Notes: generated from the sequence alone by a model not told the origin. Shown: positions 23,291 through 34,534, numbered from the stretch's first letter. The stretch is DNA of 64,000 nucleotides from Eulemur rufifrons (GCF_041146395.1 NC_091001.1:103314965-103378964), one strand, 5' to 3'. Translations and numbers: made by a program.

Positions 23291-25442
23291 AGGATTCATA
23301 GTCTTAAAATGTATCACGTGAGGGGGTTTTCATGTGAGCTAACTAGTCTTTGGGGTCTCTTCCAGCCCTGTGAGTGTACAAGTCTACAAAATTCTGCATT
23401 CATAGCCCCTCTATAGTAGAAAGTAGATGTAATATCATTTTGTTTCATTCAGAGGGCTCCTGCCATTTTACCAGACTTGCCGCTTTGTCAAAGAATCACT
23501 TTTCATTCTTGAAGAGGACAGATGCTTTCTCACCTGAACCTTATAAATGCATTTTTATATGTAAAGATGCAGAATGGCTTCTGAAAAATGTCACAACGCT
23601 GAAACAGTAGGCAACATTTTCCTAGATATCTGTTGTATTATCAGGGGATTTCTATTCCAAGGCTTGTTCTTCTGTATCCTACTTTGCCAAGTGGACAACT
23701 CTTACAAAGCATGAGAGATGGATTTATCTGAGTTAAGGAAAGAACAATGTAATTAATCATGCTGTTTCTTGCTGCCAGCTTTCTCGCCTCAACAGCACAG
23801 TGATAGATCTGCTTGAGGGGATAACATCAGAGGCTTGACTGGCCCCAAATTTTCCTCTGCTCAAAGAGGAGCTTTCTGTGTCTGATGGGAGAGCTAAGTC
23901 CATGGAAAGAGGGGCATGGACATGTATTTAGCACTCAGTGAAACAGTGGATGAAGCTTTTCTTCTAAGCACTTAAACTCTACTTATCAGAAAATATCCAA
24001 TAGCAACTTTACTTTGATTTTTCTGTTTTATTAAAACAGTGACAATTAAAGAGAGAACATTACTCTAATTAAATAATTGAATAAAATAGCGAACAGATGC
24101 ACTCTGGCTGCTGTGGACAGCCATTCTCATTTACAATGGGGAGCACAGCAAAACCATCTGGACTTTTTTGTATTCTTTCAACCAAATTGGTTTTTGTTTT
24201 TGAGATGTCACTCCAAGAATTTCCATACCATTAAGGCTACTGATTTTAAAAGGACAAGCATAGAATAGAGAATAGTGTTGACAGTGGGATTGATGAAGTC
24301 TTCATTTTAGACATCTCATACCTGTCAGAAAGGACCAAAGGGCCTTGCTTCTGCCTTTTCTCTATTAGGGTATCCTTTCAAATGTAGCATTCAACAAGAT
24401 TCATTATCAAAACCTAAATTTCCCACATGCCTGATTGCCCAAAGCAGAAATGGGACAGAAATATATGTAATGAACTAGCTAGCATGAATTCTCCCAGTTT
24501 GAGATCTGCTCTGAGGTCTTGCCATCTCATGGTACCTCTGCTCATGGTACTATCTGCTACAATAACAGGATCAACCTCCTTTTTTGGAGGGGGGAGTATA
24601 GTATCTAATCATTTGACCTTATGAGCTGTGGAAGGTGGAATGCATCTAGCACCTAATCACTGGTCTGATGGCTGGTGGGTTGGTTTGTTTAAGTATGGAA
24701 AAAAGTTGGAAGGAAGTTTTGAATCTTTTGCACAAGGCACATCATGTCCATCAGATTAGAATCCTCATAAGTGCCTTTTGTAAGTCTCCATGCCACCTCC
24801 GAGTAGTACCCTCACTCTGCCCAGCTCCTTTCTGCAGCCTGGTCTGGATCCTGGAAGGGGTCATTCCTGGTTTGATCTTATCTTCCCATGGGAGTCCTGA
24901 TGAGAGCTGATACTGATGAGGATCCTCCAGGTAACTCCGCTAGACTCATTACCCAAGAGAAGGCCATTAGAGCCAAATAGGAAGGCTCCTAAGCAGTCTT
25001 GCCAAGGAGAGCCACATAATAAACTTTCCATGTGGTGACCTCACTGTTGTGAAGCACCTGTGTCCAAGTACTAAGTGGAAACTGCTGCACATCTCCCAGA
25101 GCACTGGATTCAAGGCAGGCCTTCAGCGACTAGCTACATGGTTCAGATATTTGTTTAACCCAAGCTTATTTCTTCATGCAGAGGGTAATCAATATGAGTT
25201 AGAGGCCAAAACCAAGGACTAAATATTATAAAATATTGACATATGCAATATAGCGTCACTCTGAGTTTTTTTAATTAGCTGGCTTTAAAATCCAAAAGAA
25301 AATCATTAGCAACGTGGAGGGTGTAAGATGAAAGACATACTATTGTACTTGGTTAACATTTAATTATACTTAATTTCAGATTGATCCTATTACAGCAGGT
25401 AATTTTGCTGTTTTTTTTTTTTTTTGTTTTTGTTTTTTTCAG
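23291..25442. other. Unique DNA
   Basis: No repeat recognised with confidence and no gene. The 24427-24910 frames are in different phases and resemble nothing I know. Ends in a strong T-rich tract (25411-25440). Confidence 0.4.
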
Positions 25443-25474
25443 AAAACTGGACAGGAGTCCAGAAATAGCATTGG
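25443..25474 (+). other. Possible 32-nt microexon (speculative)
   Basis: A 28-base T-rich tract ends in TTTTTTTCAG at 25442, an excellent 3' splice acceptor. After 32 bases there is TTGG|GTAAGA at 25475, a good donor. Length 32 is not a multiple of three. The T tract could instead be an old retroposon tail, and no protein is recognised. Confidence 0.12.
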
Positions 25475-25756
25475 GTAAGAAAAAGCTTAGAAGAGCTATA
25501 AGAAATATCACAGAATAAATCATGACTTACCCTTTGCAGAGTTCAGCAATGATGTAACCGTGGAGAGCTCAGGCCAGATTAAATTGATGGAAATGTTTTT
25601 CAGACTTACGGAGTTTTAGGTTTGTGTATCTCTAATCCAAAATATATTTTGACAGTAGTTGGTATACAATTATAAGCTCCATGACATTTGAACCTTAATA
25701 AAATAAAGTACAGAATAATGTTACATCAGTGCAGTATCTTGTGTTGTAGAAGAAAA

Positions 25757-25915
25757 ATGTGCTTTGAAATCAGAAGATATGGTTTTAAAGCTCAGGGTTG
25801 CCACTTACCTGCTGTATAACCTTGGATGAATTACTTACCTGGGCTCTGCCAGAGGTTCTTAATTGTAAAATGAACATAATACAGCCTGTCTCATAGACCT
25901 TTGGGAGGATTCACC
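25757..25915 (+). mobile_element. MIR SINE
   Basis: GGGTTGCCACTTACCTGCTG, then TATAACCTTGGATGAATTAC, then TAATTGTAAAATGAACATAA match the MIR core and 3' part. Confidence 0.7.
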
Positions 25916-27639
25916 ATTAACATGTACCTATATGCCAAGAATGTGCTTGGACTTGGTAGATATACCCAAGAAATTGTAGCTCCTTCCTCCTTTAGGGAGA
26001 AGAGGTGCAGAGGATTTAGGTTAAGACGGTGGCTCCTCATAGAAATCCCATCTCCTGAGGCCAGCAATACTACAAGACTATCTCACTGCCAGCCATGACA
26101 TTTAAATGGAAATTTAGTGAAAATCAAGGCATGTGTTCTTGAATGTCAGGATATATTAATACAAGCTCCTAAAGTAGCCTTGAAAAATTCTCTGACACCA
26201 GCTTTTTCTCTGAAGGACTCTTCCCTCCTCTAGGAAGATTTCTCTAACCACCCCAGCACTTGGAAAACTTTTATTCTCTCAGAAACTGTATCTCATGGGG
26301 CACTTTTTGTAGCCCCTGGGAAACTCTTGCATTGCTTTTGAAGTTCATGCGGATGACTCAGTGATTTAACTGGTCTGAAAGGCTGTGGGTGTCTGCAGCT
26401 ACATTGTCTCTCTGTGGCACCTAGTGGGAGAAGAGCTGGAAAGAAGGTAGAGAACAGAAACCAATTTCCAGGCTGCATGAGCTACCCAGGAGAGGGGGCT
26501 GCTGACCCTTGGAATCATTCCCGGGACTAACACCAGTTGTCCTACTTTTCATCATACCTCTTAGAGGAGCAGCCACATGCTACACTTCTGCATTCCCCTC
26601 CCTACCACAAAGTTTTTATTATCATTTTTTTTAATACCAAATGGCTTTTCCACTTCCCATTCTTTGGGAAAATTTCCCATTCTATGAAAATCTGACTTTT
26701 TCATCTGTATATATATTTGCATGCCGACCTTTCTAATAAAACCTACAAGTCATTATCACTGCTTTGCATTCCACCTGTTCCTTACTGGGTGAAGAGCTTT
26801 AACAATGCTTTCTTCTCTATCAAATGGGGAAAATCATGTAAGAGGTATTGTAATAGAAGGTGTAAAAGCACTCAGAATGATGCTTACCCCAGGGTAAGCA
26901 CACAATACCTTACTGGAGGAAGTGTTCACCAGGTGTTCGAGGCTGATGTGTGTGTACAGAGAGTTGAAAGGGGAGGACATTCTAGGAAAGAACTGTGGAT
27001 GCCCAGCATGTGTAAGACATTACATGCAGTTCCTTAGGGCTTGGAGCAGAGAGTGCATGAGACAGAGAGAGAGGCAGCAGGAAAGATGATACCGGATATT
27101 TAGTTCTTTATGTCTGGGCTTAGCCAGGTTGCAACCAGCAGCAGTGAGAGCTCTTCTCTAAAAAAAGATGAAAATAAAATTTCACATTGAGAGGGAGGAG
27201 CATTTGGGGTAAACAAGAGCATCCAGCAAAGCCACATAAAGTGAACGATTTTCAGCCAGACTTATGAGCTAGTTCAGCAGAGTGTGAAGTGTGCTTTTCA
27301 GAAAAGATAAAAAATGAAGAATTAAACTCGCCACCCATGTTTGAGGTGTTTTTATTAGGGCCTTATTTTTCAATGCATACAGAAAATTCAGCTCCCTCAA
27401 TTTATCAACCCACTCAGGCTTCTTATGTGTGCACTATATTTTGACAAAGGTCTGGAAACTCCGGTGACAGGTTTAATGGAAAGAAAGGGGCAGTCACACC
27501 TGTCTGTGTGTTTAGCACAGGGGCTCTAGAAATGAGGGGCAGAGAGGCTGAGCTTGGAGCATCTTCCCACAAGGAAAACAGCATCTGTCCATTCAGACTG
27601 GCTGACTGCCAGTCCTGCAAAGTGGAGTACAGTCAGCAT
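25916..27639. other. Mostly unique DNA
   Basis: AGGAAGATTTCTCTAACCAC at about 26230 resembles sense L2 ('GGGAAGCCTTCCCTGACC'), but it is too short to be sure. A GA-rich run lies at 27057-27085. No gene seen. Confidence 0.4.
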
Positions 27640-27805
27640 CTATTCCAGAATGCATTTCCAGACCTCCTCAGGCTAGCTCCCCCTGCAGCAGCTTCCCCTG
27701 TGGAGTTCTCCGTTCATGCAAATGCTTTCTGCACTGCAGGTTCTTTGAGTCAAGGGTAGTCCTCACTCATTTTTGATGGCTTAGCACAGGGCATAATAAA
27801 TACAT
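27640..27805 (+). mobile_element. L2 LINE 3' end
   Basis: GCATTTCCAGACCTCCTCAG, then GGTTCTTTGAGTCAAGGGTA, then GCTTAGCACAGGGCATAATA, then AATACATG match the sense L2 3' end. Confidence 0.6.
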
Positions 27806-28029
27806 GTGCAAAAGAGTTTCCACAGAAGGGGCTCAGGGAGTTGAAAGTGGGTTGTTCTATGGGGCTTGGATGTTCTAGCCCTTTCCTAAGCAATCCCCAG
27901 GAAGTATTGTTGGCCCTGCACATGGGCTGCCAGCTCTGTCACCACCACTAATTTCTGAATCAGTGTTGAAGGAGAACTCAGGATAATGCCTACCTGGTTC
28001 TGGTGAGCACTACTTTCCTCACCAGTGTA

Positions 28030-28205
28030 ACCGCCATAGTCATTCCAGCTCTGTGTCCTGGGCAGGCCATTTATCTCTCCCTGCCTCAGTTTCCTCATCC
28101 ATAAAGTGAACAGTATAATGCCATTCTGAAAGGTTTATCATGGGGATTGATTAGGAGCAGGTGTGAAACCATGCCTGGAAAGAGTGCTCTGAGCACATTT
28201 CCTCC
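28030..28205 (+). mobile_element. MIR SINE
   Basis: GGGCAGGCCATTTATCTCTC, then CCTGCCTCAGTTTCCTCATC, then AAAGTGAACAGTATAATGCC and CATGCCTGGAAAGAGTGCTC match MIR from the core onwards. Confidence 0.75.
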
Positions 28206-28409
28206 TCTTCTCTTTCAAACCACTTCCACCTTGGATAGAGCCCCTGATTTCTCATTGAGATTGACAGTTTCCAAACAGGGAAAAATATGGATACCATCCC
28301 CCTTTTCAGATAGCTGAACTTCCACATCAGTTTCTTATGTCAACAATCAAAACCTGTTCTGTGTGTTCCTTCCATCTGAAGTGAAGCCCTGGATTGGGTC
28401 AGAGCAAGA

Positions 28410-28814
28410 GTTCTCATTATTGCGGCGCAACAAACTACTCTCAAATGTACTGGCTTTGTACAGCATCTTCTTTTGCTCAGGGCTCTGTGGATCAGGAATT
28501 CAGGAAGCTTTCATCTGGTAGTTGTATCTGATCTATGTGGCATTAACTGGGATGGCGGGGGCCAGAGGATCTGCTCTCAAGATAGCTTCTTCCCTCATAC
28601 CTCTGGCACCTCGGTGTTCTGTGACATCTCTCTCTCCACCTGGCATCTTAAGGTTGGCTCCAGTGGCTTGAGTTTCTCACAGCATCGTGGTTTCAGGGCA
28701 GTCAAGCCTCTTACATGGAGGCTGACTTCATCTAATGGAACTGTTTCATGAGTGATTATTTTAAGACACCAAGGCAGAAGTGTCAAGGATTTCCATGAGC
28801 TAGCTTCAGAATCA
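28410..28814. mobile_element. Ancient interspersed repeat of LTR-like appearance
   Basis: ATTGCGGCGCAACAAACTAC, then TTTTGCTCAGGGCTCTGTGG, ATCAGGAATTCAGGAAGC, CTCAAGATAGCTTCTTCCCT and CACCTCGGTGTTCTGTGAC match a common eutherian repeat that starts 'TTGCTGCGTAACAAACCACCCCAAAACTTAGTGGCTTAAAAC'. I cannot recall its name, and it is probably an old LTR. A relative lies at 61508-62100. Confidence 0.55.
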
Positions 28815-29005
28815 AGGCTGGGAAAGGTAGTAGGGAGGGGAGGATGAGGAGAAGTTGATTAATGGTACAAATATATGGCTTGATAGAAGAAATAAGAGTT
28901 AGATAGATCAGAAAAGTGACTGTAGTTTACAATAATCTATTGTACATTTCAAAATAGCTAGAAGAGAATAATTCATATGTTTCTGACGTAGAGAAAGACA
29001 AATAT

Positions 29006-29009
29006 TTAA
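29006..29009. repeat. TTAA target site, left copy
   Basis: Duplicated at 29580-29583. The L1MB host sequence would contain one copy. Confidence 0.75.
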
Positions 29010-29579
29010 TACATTGACTGCCACACTAGAAAAAAAATTTTTTTCCTAGGGGCCATGGCCACATAATTAGAATAAAAACTTCAAAAACGAAATGATCCTT
29101 TCTAATCTAATAAATTTTTTTTATTGTTTTCCATGTTTTTTCAATAAAAAAGTAATATCAAAGCTTGAAAATTAGTAATGTAAAAAGTTTTCAATGTGAA
29201 AACTTGAAAAATAGTTCATAAGGATAAAGTGTTTTTCTTGATTTGTCAGTCTTAAGTGTGACTTAAAGATAAACATAAATAGAAAAATGAAATTTATTGA
29301 CTTTTATTCATTTTAATCTATGTTTTTAGCATTAAATGTCAGTATTAATTGTAACAATGAGAACATCAACAAGTAAGATTTTCAAGAATCAACTGCAGGG
29401 TTTTTCCCAGGGGGCCACCCATCACATAACATGTTTGCTACAGCATGGCAGCGTGAGTTGCCTGCGCACCACATGGCTCCCAAGGTAAAGAGATGTGTGA
29501 GTTATGATATATGTGCTTCACGAGGCCCTGGGCTCAAAACTAGCATGAGTTAAATACAACTCACATGGCAGTTATTGTG
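29010..29579. mobile_element. Non-autonomous piggyBac-like transposon, 570 bp
   Basis: The element is flanked by TTAA at 29006-29009 and TTAA at 29580-29583, the exact piggyBac target duplication, and lies inside an L1MB 3' UTR whose two halves join perfectly when the insert and one TTAA are removed. Its ends are imperfect inverted repeats: left TACATTGACTGCCACAC, right reverse complement CACAATAACTGCCATGT, sharing ACA.T.ACTGCCA. Just inside the left end is a near-perfect palindrome, CTAG, A-run, T-run, CTAG (29026-29050). There is no transposase frame, so it must have been moved by an autonomous relative. PiggyBac elements are reported from mouse lemur but not as recent arrivals in human. 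The family assignment rests on TTAA plus TIRs and is not proven. Confidence 0.7.
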
Positions 29580-29583
29580 TTAA
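29580..29583. repeat. TTAA target site, right copy
   Basis: Second copy of the duplicated TTAA. Confidence 0.75.
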
Positions 29584-29859
29584 GGATATTCCAACTACAC
29601 TACACATTGATCTTTACAAATTATATTAAAGTATTAAATTATCACATGTACCCTGAAACTATGTATATCTATTATGCATCAATAAAAATTATTTTTAAAA
29701 ATTCATGTAGTATCATTTTTAGGATATTCTATTGTTATATAGGGCCAGCTCAAATTCACTATGGGAAAGGACTACGAAAGGAAGTGAATACAGGGAGGCA
29801 CGGTTCACTGGGGAGATGTGTTGGAGACCAGCTCTCATATTAATAGAAATTGCCCAGGA

Positions 29860-29887
29860 CTTCTTTCTTTCTTTCTTTCTTTCATTC
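29860..29887. repeat. (TTTC)n microsatellite
   Basis: About six TTTC units in tandem. Confidence 0.9.
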
Positions 29888-30708
29888 GAATTCCCAGCCT
29901 ACTGAAATTTGCCAGGTTAAAGTCTCAGTGCTCATTGACCCTGGAAAATACTATCCAGGTGCTCTCTGGCATGATAGATGGGGAAGATGTGCATGGTCAG
30001 CTATCTCCTTTTCCAAAATATGTGGTCCCAGAGTCAGAGGTCTCACCCCGGCTTTCAGTGGGTTAAATGTTCATGAGCCCACTGTCCTTGAGAATGGCTT
30101 ACACAGTGAGTCCCCGGGGAATTTGGGAAACTCACAATGGGAAAGAAGATGGAATACATGAGGTGTGTGCTATGTTTCTTATCCCTCTCAAGAGACTGGC
30201 ACCAAATTGGGGCTGGAGATGGAAATTAATTTACATGAAGCAAGAAAAAAACCAGAGGACAGGTAGTGGGATGGATAATGCAGAGCAGGAGGAGAACAGG
30301 AAGAATTATTTTTTAAAGGAGAAGTGAGAAATGGCTCTGCATGGCAACTGGCTCGAGGCAGAGAAAAGTAATTCTACACCTTATGCTAGCGGCTCCCAAT
30401 TATTCACTATTGGTGCTGAGAAACATTTGTCAGCTCTCAACTTGAAAATGGAGATGAATCTTACATGTTCGGTTGTGTCAGGTTATCACCTGGTCTGCAC
30501 TAATTGAATTTCTATAGACCAGTCTGAGTCCTGACTCTCCACAGAGCTTCTCCTGACTTCTCATCTCTCCCTGATCCACAGTTTAACAACGTCTCCACCT
30601 TGTAGCTTGGAACCCTCCACAGTTTTATCTGAGTAACTAACTAGATTATGAGTCTTGAGGCAACAGGTCTTTCACTACGCTTCCCTTATTCGCTACCCTA
30701 TTCAATGT
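29888..30708. other. Unique DNA with overlapping short frames
   Basis: Frames 29818-30066, 29850-30161 and 30067-30327 overlap in three phases. None shows a domain, and codon texture does not favour one over the others. Confidence 0.4.
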
Positions 30709-30771
30709 GTACACACACACACACACTCTCACACATTCACACACACACACCACACACTTACAAACACATAC
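30709..30771. repeat. Imperfect (CA)n microsatellite
   Basis: ACACACACACACACACAC followed by interrupted CA blocks (CTCACACATTCACAC, CCACACACTTACAAACAC). Confidence 0.95.
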
Positions 30772-30987
30772 TCTTCTTCTCACCACAGGCCTAAGTCCAT
30801 AGAGAGCACTTAATAAATACTAAGTGAAAGAATTGGGTTCCCATACATTCACACATTTACTGATGAATCAATCCATAGTTGTTACTAATTAATTTATAAC
30901 ATCAATCTAATCTCAGGTGCTATTACCAGGGATATCTTGGCCTGTTTTATATCAGCTCTGTTGATGGTTGTAGCTTCTCTTAGATTA

Positions 30988-31238
30988 CCATTTCCCAAAG
31001 TGGTTTCTCCAAAATGTAACTTTGGGATGTTAAACATATCGTGTGCACCACTGGGAGATCTGCAACTCAAATTGGCATATTACATGCTTTGAGAAGACCA
31101 GTAGTAAAGGAAGCCGCTTGTTTGATTGAACTTTTCCAAATTTATTTGACCATAGGATATGATTTTTGAAAAGATAAAGGCATGTATTTATTTTTCAGGG
31201 AAGCAGTCTTTCCTGGAATACATTTTGGGAAACAATGG
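30988..31238. mobile_element. Ancient hAT-like MITE with terminal inverted repeats
   Basis: The left end CCATTTCCCAAAGTGGTTTC and the right end ACATTTTGGGAAACAATGG (reverse complement CCATTGTTTCCCAAAATGT) are inverted copies. TTTCCCAAA termini are typical of some old hAT elements. Internal sequence is AT-rich with no frame. The family name is not recalled. Confidence 0.5.
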
Positions 31239-31339
31239 CCTGTGAATCCCAGCCTTTATTCTTTCTCTTTCCTATATCAGCTACCTCCCCTCATCTAAGA
31301 CCCAGGGCTTACCTCCTTGCTTCTGATAGACAGGAAAGA

Positions 31340-31500
31340 TGACTGGACTAACTTAGCATTGCTCAAGGCTGGAAGGGACCGTGGAAATACCATACCCAAT
31401 CTTTCATTTTGGAATTGAGGAAACAGGTGCAGGTAAATAGAAGTCCATGGAACACTTTAGTGTCAGAACTGTGACTAAAATGCAGGTCACTGAGTTCTAA
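31340..31500 (-). mobile_element. Ancient MIR-like SINE remnant
   Basis: GGCTGGAAGGGACCGTGG, then TTCATTTTGGAATTGAGGAA and GTGTCAGAACTGTGACTAAA, then ATGCAGGTCACTGAGTTC follows the order of a common mammalian repeat ('GAGCTGGAAGGGACC ... CATTTTACAGATGAGGAAACTGAGG ...'). Confidence 0.5.
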
Positions 31501-33565
31501 GGAAAGAACATTTCTCCCCTCCTATTTTTCTTCCCTTCATACAGAAGCACTTTCCTAGAGAGTGAGCATTTAGGCCTGCTGGCTCCATTGAAAGTAGGCA
31601 GGCACAAAAGCTGGTAGGAAGGATTATGATTTCCACAGATATAATTAGTGATTCTGAGGAGTTCAATGCATGCCCTGGAAATGGAGCAGATTGGCAACTG
31701 GAGCTCATACTTTTGGCAGAGGCTGAATGCTGCTTCTAAAACTCCTGGAACAATATAGTGCATTAACTGTTCCACCTCTCACCTTAAAATAAAGGCTTCT
31801 GGCTCCCATGGGCTGGGCAAAGCAGTGAGGGAGCATCTTGACTTTTAAAGAAAGACCTTCTTTGAAAATTTTCCCAGGGGGTGTGATTTGTGGGAGCAAA
31901 GCCTCTGGGCAGATGATGGCATGGGGAGTAATTCAACAGGACCCCTTGGAGAGGCCCAGAGATGCGGAAATCTTAGAGGGGTGACTGTGCTCTGGAAAGC
32001 AAGCCATCGCTGAGCTGACTGCTTCCTTCGGGAGGGGCCAGTGCAGGTAGTTTCGTTCTGAGGGGTTTGTCTGCTGGAGGCTCTGGGTAAGGCTGAGTCC
32101 AGAGGCAGAAAGGGAGGTGACAGAGGTAACCAGGAGCGGCCTGATTGTTACTGGATACAACTGAGATGGCTCCAAAGCCTGGAGGTCTAGTCAGGACACC
32201 CAGGCCAAGGAGATAACCGTGAATAAAACTTTTGGGGAAGATGTAAAATTGGCAAGAGGGACAGCAGGAAGAAAGGGCTTTGGTGTGACCTTCCAAACTC
32301 TTGTTAAATAGTTACCTGCATGAGACTTGGGGATCTCAAGGCCATTTAGTGGGCATGAGAGACAAGTTCTGCCCTGATTCTGTATATTGCAAGTTGTTTC
32401 TGTCCTGTGAAGATGAGGGTGATGAGCAAACTATGCCCAAGCAAGGTCCAGTGTCTCTCTGTCCACTTGGGGGTAGGAAAAGGGGATGGGTCTGAATCCA
32501 CAAACTTTGATATTTGGGGGCCAAATGCTCTGGCCCCCGCTCCCTGCCCTATTCAATAGGCCTGCACCTGCATATACACATGCACACGCATGCACACACA
32601 TACACCCCCTCACTCAGGCTAAAGAAGCACAGCCCAAGGGCCCTTCAGCTTTGGATTCTCCACCCAGACCCTTAGGAATATGGGTTCTAGAGTCACAGAG
32701 AAAGAGTCCAACCCATGTGGATGGAGGTAGAGGTACCACAGCACAAGGTTCATCAGCCAGATCTTCTCTCTGTGGGAAACAAAACCAAGAGAAGGAGACA
32801 GATGTGGCCTGTGGTGCCTGCCTCCAGGGAGCTTTCACTCCCACACAGATATGAGGGGGCTATGACACATGTTATCAGGTGCTAGGCTGTGTGGAGTTGG
32901 GGGAAGCCATGCGGGCTGGAGAATGGAAAGTAGGTCTCCTTGTCTGAGGCCTGCAAGCGTTGTTCTCTGCCAGGGAGCAATTGATTGGCAGGAATCCCAG
33001 GCCTCTCTGGCTTCTTCCACACCGCAGGGACACAAAAGAACCCAGAAGAAGAGTTTTAAATGTGTGCTGAAAAGTAGTACAAGCATCAAGGCACCCCTAA
33101 TAAGTAGGAAGGCAGAGCACAGGCCTGGGTATGGGAAGGAGAACCAGGTGCCAATGGGATGAATGGTGAGAACTTGGGAATTGCTAGTGTTCAAGTATCG
33201 TGGGCTTAGCTCCTAGCCCAAGCAGAAATGTCCCTGGTAGCTGAAAGTATGGACCTACCTTTTCCATTGAAGTATGGGTGTCCCGTGCCTCATTTGGCCC
33301 TGCTCTCCCTCTGCAACCTTCCCAGGGCAAACCTAGACTCTTGTGGGGCTAGATTCAAGCCACACAGCTGTTTGTTCCAATTTAGTGTCCTAAGTAGGAT
33401 GTTTTACTACCCATACATTTGTCCATTCATGCATTAATGACAGATGACTTCCATACCATATTGTGAAGAGGCACAGTGCCAGGCACATCTCTCAAAATGT
33501 CATTCCCAGCACTTCTTCCACCACACACTCAGGCTTTGGTGGGACTAGCAATTGACATGGTCCTG
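31501..33565. other. Unique, GC-richer DNA with many chance frames
   Basis: Overlapping frames on both strands (for example plus 32486-32854 and minus 32835-33194) reflect local GC content. A CA-rich imperfect repeat (32570-32605) lies inside the longest plus-strand one, arguing against coding. No exon recognised. Confidence 0.45.
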
Positions 33566-33980
33566 CGATCTTATCTTGGAATCTCAGAGCTGGAAGATGT
33601 TTCAGAGATCAGCTGCTCTTTCTACCTAATTTAATGCAGGAAACACATGCAGGCCTGGCTGCATGGTTGTGTGACCCATGTAATTGCACAGGGTCCTGTA
33701 CTCAGATCCACAAATGGTTTAATGCTATGTTATGGCTGTCTTGAAATTCTTAATGATTCTTTTTAAAAAGAATCCTACATTTTCACTTCGTTCTGGGTCC
33801 CCTAAATTATGTAGCCAGTTCTAAACATGTGATTAGGATCCCAGACTCTATCATAAGAACCTCAGTGGCTAGGAGCTCACTACCCTTCCATTGTTGGATA
33901 GCCCTAAATGGTAGAAGGTTTTCCCTGCATTGAGCTGAAGAACATGAACATCTGACCAGTTCTACTTTCTGAGGTCTAAA
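33566..33980. mobile_element. Ancient mammalian repeat, probably split by the TIR element
   Basis: GGAATCTCAGAGCTGGAAGA (33577 onward) and, after the TIR element at 33655-33818, CTAGGAGCTCACTACCCTTC, then CATTGTTGGATAGCCCTAAA, then AAGGTTTTCCCTGCATTGAG. These match parts of a widespread old repeat ('GGAGCTCACTACC ... CATTTTTGGACAGCTCTAA ... CTTCCTTACATTGAGC'). The name is not recalled. Confidence 0.5.
33655..33818 (-). mobile_element. Ancient TIR transposon, copy B
   Basis: The ends CTGGCTGCATGGTT and AAATTATGTAGCCAG form a 9-10-bp inverted repeat (CTGGCTRCAT). Its reverse complement (AATTTAGGGGACCCAG, ATTAAGAATTTCAAGACAG, AGCATTAAACC, ACCCTGTGCAATTACATGG) aligns to copy A at 41442-41588 in the same word order, so these are two members of one family in opposite orientations. 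No frame. Confidence 0.6.
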
Positions 33981-34159
33981 GAACAATTTTTGGAATGATA
34001 GATGGATGGATGAATGAAAGGGGTGAGCAGTTGTACATTTCCCTTAGGAAGGACAGGGAATCGCTAAGCCATGTTCCCAGAGGCCATATGCATTCTGAGC
34101 ATATGTCTGTGATGGGAAGATAAAATATGTCCTCCAAGGAAAACTTGTTCAAGTCATAT

Positions 34160-34405
34160 ACTCTGGTGGTCTGATAATTATTTATATTTGCAGAGCATTT
34201 TGTAGCTTAAAAAACAATACTTTTTCATGGCCTATTTTATATGTTTAATATCTATGATGTAGGTATAAGAATCTCTAGTTTATAGATGAAGTATAATGCC
34301 CGTGAATTTAAGTGGTATATCCAGTATCACATGTCTCGTAAGTGGAAGAACCAGATTTGTGATCTATATCATTTTAACACCAAATCACCAGCATTTTCTA
34401 CCACG
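34160..34405 (-). mobile_element. MIR SINE, antisense
   Basis: AATTATTTATATTTGCAGAG, then TTTATAGATGAAGTATAATG and AGTAAGTGG-like GTAAGTGGAAGAACCAGATT follow the reverse MIR consensus. Confidence 0.6.
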
Positions 34406-34534
34406 TGACTGGACTGTGAACTCTTTGAGGAAAAGGCTGTGACATATTCTACTTTGTAACTTTGTATCTTCAAATCCTAATAAAAGGGCCTGGGAGATCA
34501 TCATTATCACATGATAATGATGATGCAATATTAC

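Larger units (their letters stand above)
28815..29705 (+). mobile_element. L1MB-type LINE-1 3' UTR, split by a piggyBac-like element
   Basis: The left part (28815-29009) reads GGGAAAGGTAGTAGGGAGGG, GTTGATTAATGGTACAAATA, CAATAATCTATTGTACATTT and CAAAATAGCTAGAAGAGAAT. The right part (29580-29705) continues with GATATTCCAACTACACTACA, then TATTAAATTATCACATGTAC and TCTATTATGCATCAATAAAA. Together they make one L1M 3' end with AATAAA and an A-rich tail, interrupted at 29009/29580. Confidence 0.9.

Noticed and set aside
30058..30106. Exon-like stretch between CTTTCAG and GTGAGT
   Set aside because: Acceptor is weak, length is only 49 bases, and the open frames around it overlap in several phases.
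30709..30771. CRISPR-like or satellite array
   Set aside because: Simple CA microsatellite with no spacers. No CRISPR array, phage or bacterial feature is present, and the window is mammalian.
32486..32854. 122-codon plus-strand frame
   Set aside because: Contains a translated CA-type repeat (THAHACTHIH), and the opposite strand is also open.
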